A stretch of 64,000 bases of DNA. It comes from Fibrobacter succinogenes (lineage in GTDB: Bacteria > Fibrobacterota > Fibrobacteria > Fibrobacterales > Fibrobacteraceae). The stretch lies in NCBI GenBank assembly GCA_902800815.1, contig CADCGB010000019.1, positions 22,733 to 86,732 on the forward strand. Reading direction: 5' to 3'. The notes below the pieces were generated by a model. That model made no database searches. It saw only the letters and a list, made by a program, of their open reading frames with translations, and was not told where the DNA came from. Positions 16,966 to 25,919 of this stretch are shown one piece after another; positions within the stretch are counted from its first letter, which is position 1, and every line of letters starts with the position of its first letter. Both the position numbers and the translations under genes were made by a program.

Positions 16966-17880
16966 ATGAAGAAACAACTTATTACTGCTTGCGCCGCTGC
17001 TCTCATCGCCATGGGCTTGACTGCTTGCGACAAGAAAGGTACCATTGAAGGTGTCGTGCTGGATCCGTTCACCGAACAGCCGGTCCCGATGCCGACCGTC
17101 TGGATGGACTCCACGATTTACACCACCACTAAGGAAAAGTACCCGTACAAGACCGAACTCCAGCAGGGCACGTTCAAGTTCGAAAAGGTCCCCGTTGGCA
17201 GCTACCGTATTCTTGCCGGCCGTTCCAAGTACGTGAAGAGCCGTAACCCGGTTGCAACGACCGAGGCCGAACCGAACCTCAAGGTCAAGCTTTACATTTA
17301 CAGCGACCAGGTGAACCCGGGTCTCTACAAGACGGGCGAAAAGGCCGTCGTCAAGATCAACAACGAATGGGTGCTCTACTCCACGCAGTGCACGGAATCC
17401 ATCGCCGGCTACCGCCTCGAGATGCCGCAGGTGACCGAAGCTGCAAAGCTCCCGCCGACCCCGCCGAAGGAAGACAAGAAGGCCAAGGGCAAGAAGGGTA
17501 AGAAGGGCAAGAAGGCTGCTAAGGCCGCTCCGGCACCGGCAGCACCGGCCGCCAAGATGACTGCCATCCCGGCACCGCTCGTTGTCGGCAGCCAGATCAA
17601 CGTGCTCTTTGTGAACGCGAACTCCGTTTCTTCTCCGCTCATCGCGAAGTCTTTCGCCGCGGTTGAAGACAACGTTGCAAACCACAAGGACTGCAAGGGC
17701 TTTGCCGATACCGACAAGAAGGGCATCTTCGCTGACAAGAGCAAGTCCACCGACCTGACTGTTACCTACGTTGCCGAAAACCTCTTCCGCATCACGGGCA
17801 CGCTCCCGCAGGGCAAGCAGATTATCCAGCTTTCCCAGGACGGCAAGACTGTCCAGACCTACTACTTCGAAGTCAAGTAA
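16966..17880 (+). CDS. Lipoprotein with carboxypeptidase-regulatory-like domain and Lys/Ala-rich linker
   Basis: A 304-residue predicted lipoprotein (lipobox GLTAC near residue 20). Residues about 25-120 form a transthyretin-like regulatory beta domain (GTIEGVVLDPFTEQPVPMPTVWMDS ... FKFEKVPVGSYRILAGR). Residues about 165-195 are a low-complexity Lys/Gly then Ala/Pro linker (KKGKKGKKAAKAAPAPAAPAA). A second beta domain follows, with two Cys-containing stretches. Codon use is typical of a highly expressed gene here (many AAG, GTC, CTC). Its promoter is not obvious; a terminator follows. Function unknown; an abundant envelope lipoprotein is the best guess. Confidence 0.72.
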   Translation: MKKQLITACAAALIAMGLTACDKKGTIEGVVLDPFTEQPVPMPTVWMDSTIYTTTKEKYPYKTELQQGTFKFEKVPVGSYRILAGRSKYVKSRNPVATTEAEPNLKVKLYIYSDQVNPGLYKTGEKAVVKINNEWVLYSTQCTESIAGYRLEMPQVTEAAKLPPTPPKEDKKAKGKKGKKGKKAAKAAPAPAAPAAKMTAIPAPLVVGSQINVLFVNANSVSSPLIAKSFAAVEDNVANHKDCKGFADTDKKGIFADKSKSTDLTVTYVAENLFRITGTLPQGKQIIQLSQDGKTVQTYYFEVK

Positions 17881-17898
17881 GTCGGTTTAGGCTAGATA

Positions 17899-17918
17899 GC
17901 GTCTAGAACCTATTAGGA
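17899..17918 (+). repeat. Intergenic motif GCGTCTAGAACnnnTTAGGA, copy 2
   Basis: Matches the copy at 8627-8646 except for the three central bases. It lies between a stop codon and a terminator hairpin, whose first base overlaps its end. Confidence 0.4.
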
Positions 17919-17946
17919 CGGCTCCCTTTCGGGGGCCGTTCTTATA
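17918..17946 (+). terminator. Rho-independent terminator
   Basis: ACGGCTCCC, loop TTTC, GGGGGCCGT, then TCTTAT. It ends the lipoprotein transcript. Confidence 0.75.
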
Positions 17947-17965
17947 TATATATGGTGCGCCTTGC

Positions 17966-17971
17966 TATATT
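17966..17971 (+). promoter_or_regulatory. TATATT box upstream of the acyltransferase-synthetase gene
   Basis: Same hexamer as at other starts, but here about 53 bases before the chosen ATG at 18025, so the mRNA would have a leader containing the AAAGGA site. Confidence 0.35.
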
Positions 17972-18024
17972 TACCATGAGGGAAGGTGTATGCCTTGTCG
18001 GATTGGATTTATAAAGGAATAAAG

Positions 18025-21000
18025 ATGAAAAAGGTCAAAGGCTTTTTCTCGTTTTTTGGTTTGGCTTTTACACAGGTGGCGGTTTCTACCGCGATTATCG
18101 CCTACACGGAACTCGTCCTTAGCCGCATGGGGTATACGGCAACGGGCTCGTGGCAGTTCTACGTGCTGCACCTGCTGTTCCTGCTGCCCTGCGTGCTGCT
18201 GCTGACGCCCGCGGGCTTTACCTCGGACAAGCACCCGAAGGAGCGCGTGCTCCTGTGGACGACGCTCCTCTCGCTCCCGGTGGTGGGGCTGTTCTGTGCG
18301 GGCGCCTACCTGAACAATCTCCTGATGATGTTTGCGGGCGTGGGCCTATTCTTTGTGGTTCAGGCGTTCCAGAGCCCCGCGAAAAACGGCTACATGAAGG
18401 AACTCATGGGGGTGCGCTTCCTTGCTAACGGTAGCGGCATCCTGATGATTACCACGTTCTGCGCGATGTTCTTTGCGGGCGTGGCGCTTGCCTTTGCCGT
18501 TCGCGAGAACCTGGTTGAGCCCGTGCTCTATTCGCTCGGTGCGCTGCAGGTCCTGGGGTTAATTTTTGCAATTAGGCTCCCGTCTATCGGCGCTTACGAT
18601 GAAACACTGAAATTCCCCTGGAGGCAGTTCCTTACGTTCAAGTATGCGCGCCGCAAGATGGCTAAGGCGTGGAAGAACCGTGCGCTCCGCCAGTCGATTG
18701 TCGGCCAGTCGATGTTCTGGGTCATGATATTCCTGATGGTGTTCGTTATCCAGGACCAGTTCAGTTCGGGCTCGCTGTTTACGCAGGACTCCCTTGCGAA
18801 CTATGCCATCTTCGGTACGGGCATCGGCCTTATCGCGGGTTTCTGGTTTGCGATGCGCATGTCGAGGAACTTTATCGAGCGCGGGCTTATCCCGATGGGT
18901 ACGGCCGGTGCATCTATCCTCATATTCCTTATCCCGTTTATTCCGCGCCCGTATAACGCTATCGCATTCGCGCTTCTCGGGTTCTGTGGCGGCATCTTTG
19001 CGCTCCCGATGTTCGCGACGATGCTCTACAACACCAAGCCCCGTTCTGCGGGCCACGTGCTCTCGCTTTCGAATGTGGTGCAGAACCTGAGCATTCTCGT
19101 TTTCGATATACTCGCAATTGTCGCCATCCGTTACTTCGCTGTCGACCGGATGAGCCTGTTCTTTATCCTCGGTATCGTTTGCCTTGTTGGCACGGTGTGG
19201 GCGCTCTGGGCCATGCCGCAGACGCTGCTCCGCCAGTTGCTGCGTTCCGTGCTCTCGATGCACTACCGTTTCCTGGTGACGGGCGTGCAGAATATCCCGT
19301 GGGAAGGCCCGGTGCTCTTGGTGGGTAACCACATATCGTACATCGACTGGGCGATTATCCAGATGGCAAGCCCGCGCCCGATGCGCTTTGTGATTACGCG
19401 CAGGCCGTTTGAAAAGTGGTACGTGAAGTTGCTGCTTTCGCAGATGGAGACCATCGACCTCGATATCTCGAACCCTGCCCCCGCGATGGAGGAGGCGAAG
19501 AAGGCCTTGCTCCGCGGTGAAGCCGTGGTGATGTTCCCGGAAAACGCGATGACCTCGACGGGTAACATGAGCCGCTTCCGCCTGGATTATTCCTCTGTCG
19601 TCAAGGATGTGCCGCGCCTGAGACTGTTGCCGTTCTACGTGCAGGGCCTGTGGGGGAGTAGTTACTCCATGGCCGATGCCGGCTTCAAGGACATGGTGCA
19701 TAGCGGTGGCCGTATCATTTCCGTCGCGTTCGGCGAGGAACTCCCGCTTGATTCCAGCCCGATGATGGTGAAGCGCGCGGTGCAGGAACTCTCGATTACC
19801 GCGTGGACGAGTTACATCCGCAAGTTGCGCCCTGTGGCTTCTGCCTGGATTCGCACGGTGAAGCGCGTGGGTAGTGGACCCTCCGTTTATAGCCCCGATG
19901 GCAACCACCTTTCGGCAAACACGCTTGCGACTGCGGCTCTCTCGTTTGCGGGCATGATCGAGAAGCTCACGAAGGGCGAAAAGCAGGTGGGCGTGCTTAT
20001 TCCGCCTTCCGGCCCGGGAATCATCGTGAACATGGCCTGCCTCATCAGGGGCAAGACTGTCTACAACCTGAACTACACGAACACGCCCGAGACGATGGAC
20101 TACTGCTGTGGCGTTGCCGAAGTGAAGACGATTATTACGGCCCGCGTGTTTGTCGAGAAACTCAAGCAGAAGGGCCTCCCGATGGAGAAGTTGCTCGACA
20201 AGTACAAGGTCTACTACATGGAAGACCTGAAGGAACAACTCCACAAGTCGACGCTCGTGAAGAACTTCCTGCGCGTGATGCTTTTGCCGGCATGGTACCT
20301 GGAACTGCGCTTCTTCAAGAAGGTTAGCCTCGACGACGTGGCGACCATCATCTTCAGTTCCGGTTCCGAGGGCCGCCCGAAGGGGGTGGAACTCACGCAT
20401 CTGAACCTGATTGGCAATATCAAGCAGTGCGAAAGCGTGCTGCTGCCGACCGCGGAAGACGTATTCCTGGGTTCGCTCCCGCTGTTCCATGCGTTCGGGT
20501 TCTCCATCACGACGATGTTGTGCCTTGTGGAAGGCGTGCCGGTGGCGACCTGCCCCGACCCGACGGATGCAAGGCTTGTTTCGCGCATGTGTGCCCAGTT
20601 CAAGGTGAGCATCATGGTGGCCACGGGCACGTTCCTGCGCATGTGGGGCCTGAACCGCGCGGTACACCCGCTGATGTTCTCGCATGTGCGTAGCATCTAC
20701 GCCGGCGCCGAGAAGATTCGCGAGGATGTGCGCCAGTTGTACCGCACCAAGTTTAAACTTGAGATTTTCGAGGGGTTCGGCTGTACGGAAACGACTCCGG
20801 TGGCGGCGGTGAACACGAAGGACGTGCTCATGGACGACTACAAGACGGTTATCGAGGGCAACAAGCCGGGTACCGTTGGCGCTCCGCTGCCCGGAACGCA
20901 GATCCGCATCGTGGACCCCGATACCATGGAAGAACTCGCCGTGGGCGAGGATGGCCTGATCTTGATTGGCGGTGCGCAGATCATGAAGGGTTACCTGAAG

Positions 21001-21441
21001 GACCCGGAACGTACGGCACAGGCGATTGCGGTTATAAACGGCAAGCGCTGGTACAAGACGGGTGACAAGGGCCACGTGGACGAGGACGGCTACCTCACGA
21101 TTGTGGACCGCTACAGCCGCTTCGCAAAGCTTGGTGGCGAGATGGTGAGCCTTGGGTCGGTGGACTTCAAGATCTCGGAATGCGCGCTGTTCGACGAGAT
21201 TGACCACTTTGCGGTTGCTGTCCCGGATGGCAGCAAGGGCGAAAAGATTGTGCTCGTGTATGCGGGAGATAAGTCCGAAGACGAGGTGAAGGACATGCTC
21301 AAGCAGGTGGGCCTCCCGCCGCTCATGCTTCCCGGCGCAGTCGTGAAGGTGGATGAACTCCCGAAACTCGGGAGCGGCAAGAGCGACGTGCAGACCGGCA
21401 AGAGAATTGCCATGGAACGCCTTGGAATTTCAGCAAACTAG
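18025..21441 (+). CDS. aas: Fused lysophospholipid transporter (LplT-like), PlsC acyltransferase and acyl-ACP synthetase (Aas)
   Basis: A 1138-residue three-part inner-membrane protein that would flip lysophospholipids inward and re-acylate them. Residues about 1-400 are an MFS transporter like LplT (around 12 helices). Residues about 410-600 are a PlsC-type acyltransferase with NHISYID at about 434-440 and VVMFPENAMTSTG. Residues about 620-1135 are an AMP-forming acyl synthetase (IIFSSGSEGRPKGVELTH near 774, GFGCTETTPVAAVN, YKTGDKGHVDEDGYL). I start at 18025 (MKKVKGFFSF) because AAAGGA lies just upstream; a GTG at 17986 is in frame but has no better site. In E. coli LplT and Aas are separate, so this is the fused form known in other phyla. 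Confidence 0.9.
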   Translation: MKKVKGFFSFFGLAFTQVAVSTAIIAYTELVLSRMGYTATGSWQFYVLHLLFLLPCVLLLTPAGFTSDKHPKERVLLWTTLLSLPVVGLFCAGAYLNNLLMMFAGVGLFFVVQAFQSPAKNGYMKELMGVRFLANGSGILMITTFCAMFFAGVALAFAVRENLVEPVLYSLGALQVLGLIFAIRLPSIGAYDETLKFPWRQFLTFKYARRKMAKAWKNRALRQSIVGQSMFWVMIFLMVFVIQDQFSSGSLFTQDSLANYAIFGTGIGLIAGFWFAMRMSRNFIERGLIPMGTAGASILIFLIPFIPRPYNAIAFALLGFCGGIFALPMFATMLYNTKPRSAGHVLSLSNVVQNLSILVFDILAIVAIRYFAVDRMSLFFILGIVCLVGTVWALWAMPQTLLRQLLRSVLSMHYRFLVTGVQNIPWEGPVLLVGNHISYIDWAIIQMASPRPMRFVITRRPFEKWYVKLLLSQMETIDLDISNPAPAMEEAKKALLRGEAVVMFPENAMTSTGNMSRFRLDYSSVVKDVPRLRLLPFYVQGLWGSSYSMADAGFKDMVHSGGRIISVAFGEELPLDSSPMMVKRAVQELSITAWTSYIRKLRPVASAWIRTVKRVGSGPSVYSPDGNHLSANTLATAALSFAGMIEKLTKGEKQVGVLIPPSGPGIIVNMACLIRGKTVYNLNYTNTPETMDYCCGVAEVKTIITARVFVEKLKQKGLPMEKLLDKYKVYYMEDLKEQLHKSTLVKNFLRVMLLPAWYLELRFFKKVSLDDVATIIFSSGSEGRPKGVELTHLNLIGNIKQCESVLLPTAEDVFLGSLPLFHAFGFSITTMLCLVEGVPVATCPDPTDARLVSRMCAQFKVSIMVATGTFLRMWGLNRAVHPLMFSHVRSIYAGAEKIREDVRQLYRTKFKLEIFEGFGCTETTPVAAVNTKDVLMDDYKTVIEGNKPGTVGAPLPGTQIRIVDPDTMEELAVGEDGLILIGGAQIMKGYLKDPERTAQAIAVINGKRWYKTGDKGHVDEDGYLTIVDRYSRFAKLGGEMVSLGSVDFKISECALFDEIDHFAVAVPDGSKGEKIVLVYAGDKSEDEVKDMLKQVGLPPLMLPGAVVKVDELPKLGSGKSDVQTGKRIAMERLGISAN

Positions 21442-21446
21442 AGATT

Positions 21447-24020
21447 ATGAAAAAGTCAGATAAGAAAGAGAATACTGTTACTGTAGAAGAGAAGATTGAA
21501 AGGAAGTCTGTGATTGCTTCCCTGCGTGAGTGGGTTGTCTCGCTCAACCTGGGTAAGCCGCAGGCGGTGATGCTCGCGACGACTGTCGCCGTGATGGTTG
21601 CCGCGTTCCTGATATTCAACAACCTTTCCGTATCGTATGCGCGCCGCTGGGACATCGACTGGGGCTACTACGCAATACTCTCGACGTTCGTCCTGTTTAT
21701 TGCGGGCGTCGTGGTGAACATGCCATTCGTGGCCAAGCATATCCGCGAGTTCTTGCCGAGCGGTAAGGCGTTCTGCGGGCTTGCCATACTGATGATTATC
21801 TTCTCGGTTTTCATGTTCGGGAACATCAGCAACACGCACCGCGTGCTGAGCGACGAGACAAGTTGGGAATCGATGGGCCTGCAGATGTACTTCCAGCATA
21901 CGGGTGGCATCTGTAACGAGGGCATTTGGACCGATGGCGTTCTCGACTGCAAGACAGAAGTGAACAACTTTAAGGGCAAGGCGCTCGGGTTCGTGTACTC
22001 CGTCGTGTTCAACTTCATGTCGCCGGATAGGAATACGGCGCTCAAGGTGAACTACCCGTTCTACATTTTGAGCCTGCTTGCATTCTTCCTTGCGCTATGC
22101 CGATGGTTCAAGAGCGATAGGCTGGCCCTTGCGGCGGTTGCGTTCCTGGGTGGCATGCCGATATACCTGCTGCAGGCGCGCTCGGCCTCTACCGAGGTGC
22201 TCTACATTTGCCTGCTTACCTTCCTGATGGCATGGTACGCGTTTGTACCTACGAACAAGGTAACGTGGAAACACTTCTTGCTGACGGTCCCGCTGCTTGG
22301 GTTCTTTGCGCAGACCCGCCAGGAGACGGTTTTCGCCTTTGTGCCCTTTGCGCTCTACTATTATAGGTACTTCCTCGAGAAGCCTTACCGCCTGCCTGCC
22401 TTTGTGGGCGCGGTGATTGCGGTGAGCTGGCCCAGCGTGAACAACATGGCGGCCTACCGCGGCTACGATTTCCAGGGTGGCGAGCATGCGGCGCACTCGT
22501 TTGAAAACCTGTGGTTCAACCTGAAGACGAATATCCAGACGATGATGAACCTCGATGTCGACCCGGCGTATGGCGGCATCATGATGAACCCGTTCTACAC
22601 GACGTTTACCGTTATACTGCTTGCATCGACGGTGTGGCTCCTGCTCCGCATGATTTTTGCGCGCCGTTACGTGCGCGGCTTTGTGCTGGGCATATTCTTC
22701 TGCCTGCAGATTTTCGTCATCATGTTCAACGTGTCGGGTACCTTCACGATCGATATCAACCAGCGTTACGTGCTGGTGGCGCTCCCGCTGTTTGCGTTGC
22801 TGATGGCGCTCGGGCTCTACGACGCGTTTGTCTTTACGGGCTCGCACCTTTTCAAGTCCAAGATGCGCGATGACGCCGCTGCCGGAATCGTGATGGGTCT
22901 GGCCTGCATCCTTTCGCTTGGGCTCATGGTCTATCACGCCCCCAGTTACAAGAGCAACATGCTCTATTACAAGAACAAGTTGCTGGGCGAAGAGGACTTC
23001 TTGAATACGGAACTCGCGAAGTTGCCCGAAAACTCGATCTACATCTATGCAAGGCCCTGGCAGATGCTTGCCCAGGGGCACAGCGCATTTAGCGAGCGCA
23101 CTTTCGAGGGCTGGAGTACTGACGTGTTTGCATCGTGGATGCAGAAGTCGGGTGGGAACATCTACCTGGTGCGTGGCCAGGACGGCTACGGAAAGGTGAA
23201 TCGTGACAGCCGCGTGGTGGGCTTCAAGACGACCGACCAGATTGACAAGATTCTCGATAGTTACAAGCACGAGCGCATATTGGTGGATGCAAAGCGCTTT
23301 GGCTACCCGCTTGTGATTTACAAGATTCTTTCGAAGAAGGGCGTTTCGCAGTACGCACAGAACTTCATGGTCTCGGACGAGAGTGAAGGCATTATCGTGG
23401 TGAACAAGCGTTTTCCGGAATCGATTGCCTGCGACTACTCGCTTAACGGCGAAAAGCAGGGCGAGATGCTCGTGACGGTGCCTTCGGATTCGCTCCGTAT
23501 GGATTCGACGATGATTCACCCGGGCATGAACCGCGCGATGTTCGTGTGCTCGATGCCTGATGGCGATACGTCCGTGATTTACCGCGACTTCTTCCGCGAG
23601 AGCGAGAAGGCGGTGCTGCTTTCTAGCCTCAAGATGGGCCGGTTCTCGCAGGAGTGGGGTGACCCGCAGATGAACGAGTCCGTGGAACACCACACGCTTA
23701 CGCTGGATGGCGAACCGTTCCGCTACGGTATCGGCAGCCACGCGAATTCGAGTATCGATTTCACGTTGCCCCGCGCGTTCGACGTGCTGCATGCGGTTAT
23801 CGGGCTTGATGACGAAAGCGCCTGCGGTGACGGCGTGTACTTTATCGTGTCGGGCGACGGCCGCGAAATCTTGCGCTCCAAGAGGCTCTACTCGATGGAA
23901 AAGCAGGTGATTGATGTGGATGTGAAGGGCGTGCGTCAGCTGAACCTGAGCATCGACATGGCAGGCGAGAAGAACTGTGACCACGGCGACTGGGCGAATG
24001 CCTGGCTGGAGGCTAGGTGA
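21447..24020 (+). CDS. GT-C membrane glycosyltransferase with C-terminal NPCBM domain
   Basis: An 857-residue polytopic protein. After a charged N-terminus there are about 11-12 membrane helices (about 40-510), with an acidic pair in the first periplasmic loop (RVLSDETSWESMG near 132-145), the hallmark of GT-C enzymes that use lipid-phosphate sugars. A soluble periplasmic part follows (about 520-725). The last 130 residues resemble an NPCBM galactose-binding module (YGIGSHANSSIDFTLP ... ACGDGVYFIVSGDGREILRSKRL). That module on a membrane glycosyltransferase is unusual. It starts six bases after the aas stop and overlaps the next gene by four bases (GTGA). Donor and acceptor are unknown. Confidence 0.78.
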   Translation: MKKSDKKENTVTVEEKIERKSVIASLREWVVSLNLGKPQAVMLATTVAVMVAAFLIFNNLSVSYARRWDIDWGYYAILSTFVLFIAGVVVNMPFVAKHIREFLPSGKAFCGLAILMIIFSVFMFGNISNTHRVLSDETSWESMGLQMYFQHTGGICNEGIWTDGVLDCKTEVNNFKGKALGFVYSVVFNFMSPDRNTALKVNYPFYILSLLAFFLALCRWFKSDRLALAAVAFLGGMPIYLLQARSASTEVLYICLLTFLMAWYAFVPTNKVTWKHFLLTVPLLGFFAQTRQETVFAFVPFALYYYRYFLEKPYRLPAFVGAVIAVSWPSVNNMAAYRGYDFQGGEHAAHSFENLWFNLKTNIQTMMNLDVDPAYGGIMMNPFYTTFTVILLASTVWLLLRMIFARRYVRGFVLGIFFCLQIFVIMFNVSGTFTIDINQRYVLVALPLFALLMALGLYDAFVFTGSHLFKSKMRDDAAAGIVMGLACILSLGLMVYHAPSYKSNMLYYKNKLLGEEDFLNTELAKLPENSIYIYARPWQMLAQGHSAFSERTFEGWSTDVFASWMQKSGGNIYLVRGQDGYGKVNRDSRVVGFKTTDQIDKILDSYKHERILVDAKRFGYPLVIYKILSKKGVSQYAQNFMVSDESEGIIVVNKRFPESIACDYSLNGEKQGEMLVTVPSDSLRMDSTMIHPGMNRAMFVCSMPDGDTSVIYRDFFRESEKAVLLSSLKMGRFSQEWGDPQMNESVEHHTLTLDGEPFRYGIGSHANSSIDFTLPRAFDVLHAVIGLDDESACGDGVYFIVSGDGREILRSKRLYSMEKQVIDVDVKGVRQLNLSIDMAGEKNCDHGDWANAWLEAR

Positions 24021-25195
24021 AAATCCTGGTAGCCCCTCTTGATTGGGGCTTGGGGCATGCGACGCGTTGCGTGCCCATTGTGAAGGAGTTCTTGCGCCAG
24101 GGCGCCGAGGTGGAACTTGCCGTAGTGAAGGCGAATGCAGGGTTCTTCCGTGAGGTTTTCCCGGAATTACGCCAGCGTGTGGCGCCGGGCTACAACGTTG
24201 TGTACCCGAAATACGGCTTTAATATGGCGCTGTGGCTCCTGAAGAACAGCGCACACCTGAATGCGGTCATGCGATACGAAAAGCGCTATGCCGAAGAGAT
24301 GGTGGAACGGCACGGTTACGATGTGCTGTTTTCGGACAACCGTTTTGCGTTTTTTTCGAAAAAGGCCTATAGCGTGTACATGACGCACCAGCGCCGGATT
24401 GCGTTCCCGCCTGCAGTTGCTGCACTCGATGGTGTCGGGGTGCGCTGGCACCGTGCCCGGATGAGGAACTTCGACGAGGTCTGGGTACCCGATGTGGAGG
24501 CTGCTCCCGGCTATGCGGGCGCGCTTTCGCACTTGCCGGCGTTGCGCGGGGCAGAGAATACGCTGAAGGTAAAGTTTGTCGGCCCGCTTTCGCGATTTGA
24601 TGAGGTCGCGGGCAGTTTAAATGCTGGCAGTTTAAAAGCGGGCAGTTTAAATGCTGGCGAGTTGCCCGCGGGCAGTTTAAAACTTGACAGTTTAAATGCC
24701 GGCAAGTATCGGGTCGTCGCTGTCATTTCGGGTGTCGAGCCCGCACGCACGCAGTTCGAGAACCGCCTGCGCGATATCCTGCGCGATGTTCCGGGCAACC
24801 ACCTGATGATTCTCGGGAAGCCGCAGGCCCCCCGCAGGCGTTGGACCGAAGGGAATATCGAGTTCGTGACGCACCTGCCTACGGGTGATTTTGCCAACGC
24901 GGTAAGGAATGCCGACTGGGTGATTAGCCGTGGTGGCTATAGCACCGTAATGGACATGGCCTACCTGGGCGCAAAGTGCGTGTTCGTGCCCACTCCGGGG
25001 CAATACGAGCAGGTAGTGCTCGCGCGCGACCTCGCAACTGCGGGCTATGCCGTAAATATTCCTGCGAACAGGCTTTCGGTGGAATCGCTTCTCGGTGCCT
25101 TCAAAAATAATGTCGCTCTCCCTCGGCCCGAATCTTCGGGAGTGCTCGAAAATGCGGTAAAGGACTTGTTTTCGCGCGTAGGCGATAAACGTTGA
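24017..25195 (+). CDS. MurG-like (GT28-type) glycosyltransferase with repeat-expanded linker
   Basis: A 392-residue GT-B glycosyltransferase. The N-terminal domain starts MKILVAPLDWGLGHATRCVPIVKEF, a Gly-rich loop with the GLGHATR motif of this family. The C-terminal domain has ADWVISRGGYSTVMDMAYLGAKCVFVPTPGQYEQ, the nucleotide-sugar site of MurG/GT28 proteins. Between them (about 198-229) lies a six-unit pentapeptide repeat (GSLNA, GSLKA, GSLNA, GELPA, GSLKL, DSLNA) encoded by 15-bp tandem repeats. The GTG start overlaps the previous stop. It is co-transcribed with the GT-C gene, so both may decorate the same glycan. It is not MurG itself, which needs a mur context. Confidence 0.82.
   Translation: MKILVAPLDWGLGHATRCVPIVKEFLRQGAEVELAVVKANAGFFREVFPELRQRVAPGYNVVYPKYGFNMALWLLKNSAHLNAVMRYEKRYAEEMVERHGYDVLFSDNRFAFFSKKAYSVYMTHQRRIAFPPAVAALDGVGVRWHRARMRNFDEVWVPDVEAAPGYAGALSHLPALRGAENTLKVKFVGPLSRFDEVAGSLNAGSLKAGSLNAGELPAGSLKLDSLNAGKYRVVAVISGVEPARTQFENRLRDILRDVPGNHLMILGKPQAPRRRWTEGNIEFVTHLPTGDFANAVRNADWVISRGGYSTVMDMAYLGAKCVFVPTPGQYEQVVLARDLATAGYAVNIPANRLSVESLLGAFKNNVALPRPESSGVLENAVKDLFSRVGDKR
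24611..24700 (+). repeat. Six tandem 15-bp in-frame repeats (consensus GGCAGTTTAAATGCT)
   Basis: Six consecutive 15-base units, five of them carrying CAGTTTAAA and the fourth diverged (GGCGAGTTGCCCGCG). All keep frame and encode Gly-Ser-Leu-Asn/Lys-Ala units between the two domains of the glycosyltransferase. The AT-rich TTTAAA cores stand out from the surrounding GC-rich gene. Confidence 0.95.
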
Positions 25196-25220
25196 TGCCC
25201 CTTCGGGCAGAGGAATGAAT

Positions 25221-25916
25221 ATGAATAGGTTTGTACTTGCTTTCCCGATTCCGGTTGGTGTAGCGGAACCCTTCAAGATAACGGATGTCGTCTCGGTAAG
25301 TGCCGATGCGAAAAACTTGCTTGTTCCCGGTTGCAATGTGCGTTTTGACGTTGTACGTAATGCTCCTGCGGCTGGTCTTTCTGATATTTTCAAGGAACAC
25401 CGCGAGATTTCTGCAGAAGAGGCGAGTGCAATCGATTCGCACAAGTCGCTGCTCTTTTTGCTGGGCTCGCTCAAGAGTGCCGATGAACTGCGCATGGTGA
25501 ATACCGCCATCCTCAAGGTGCTTGCCGCGGGTGCGACGGGCGTGTATATGCAGCAGTCGGGTACGGCGTGGACGGCGGCTGCCTTCCGTGAGGAACTCGG
25601 CGATGCTGAATTCCCGATGGACACGTGGATTAACTTTGTGGAAAGTGCGGATGTGCTCTATACGCTCGGGCTGGAGGTGTTTGGCCTGCCGGATTTGTGC
25701 ATTTCGCACACGAATGGGGCACAGGAAGATCTGGAAAACATCCTTTCTGTGGTCGCGGATTCGATTTTTGTGGATGGAGTCTCTTCTAAGTCGGGTACGG
25801 AAGTCGATGCGGGCGATGCCGGCGTGTTCACGCTCCGTGCAGAAACCAAGAGCCCCTTCGCGAAGGATGCTCCGGAGTTCAACCGCCAGGGAATTATGCG
25901 TTTAGTGAGAAAATAG
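25221..25916 (+). CDS. DUF4261 domain protein
   Basis: A 231-residue soluble protein resembling DUF4261 (FVLAFPIPVGVAEPFKITDVVSVSADAKNLL at the start and a C-terminal LYTLGLEVFGLPDLCISHT ... region). I prefer ATG 25221 to the ATG six bases earlier because AGAGGA then has normal spacing. A small GCCC-CTTC-GGGC hairpin sits in front of the ribosome site (25197-25208). It follows the MurG-like gene and is spaced three bases from the mechanosensitive channel gene, so it may be co-transcribed with both. No function is established for the family. Confidence 0.7.
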   Translation: MNRFVLAFPIPVGVAEPFKITDVVSVSADAKNLLVPGCNVRFDVVRNAPAAGLSDIFKEHREISAEEASAIDSHKSLLFLLGSLKSADELRMVNTAILKVLAAGATGVYMQQSGTAWTAAAFREELGDAEFPMDTWINFVESADVLYTLGLEVFGLPDLCISHTNGAQEDLENILSVVADSIFVDGVSSKSGTEVDAGDAGVFTLRAETKSPFAKDAPEFNRQGIMRLVRK

Positions 25917-25919
25917 CTT

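Noticed and set aside
17976..18014. Possible 12-codon leader peptide before the acyltransferase-synthetase gene
   Set aside because: It starts four bases after a TATATT box and has no ribosome site or amino-acid bias. It probably lies at the transcription start and is chance.
18559..21207. 882-codon minus-strand open frame
   Set aside because: Antisense shadow of the LplT-PlsC-synthetase gene; Arg/His-rich and without any domain.
22095..23984. 629-codon minus-strand open frame
   Set aside because: Antisense shadow of the GT-C glycosyltransferase.
24611..24700. Tandem repeats considered as a CRISPR or clustered repeat array
   Set aside because: Units are contiguous, 15 bp and in frame with a glycosyltransferase; there are no spacers or cas genes.
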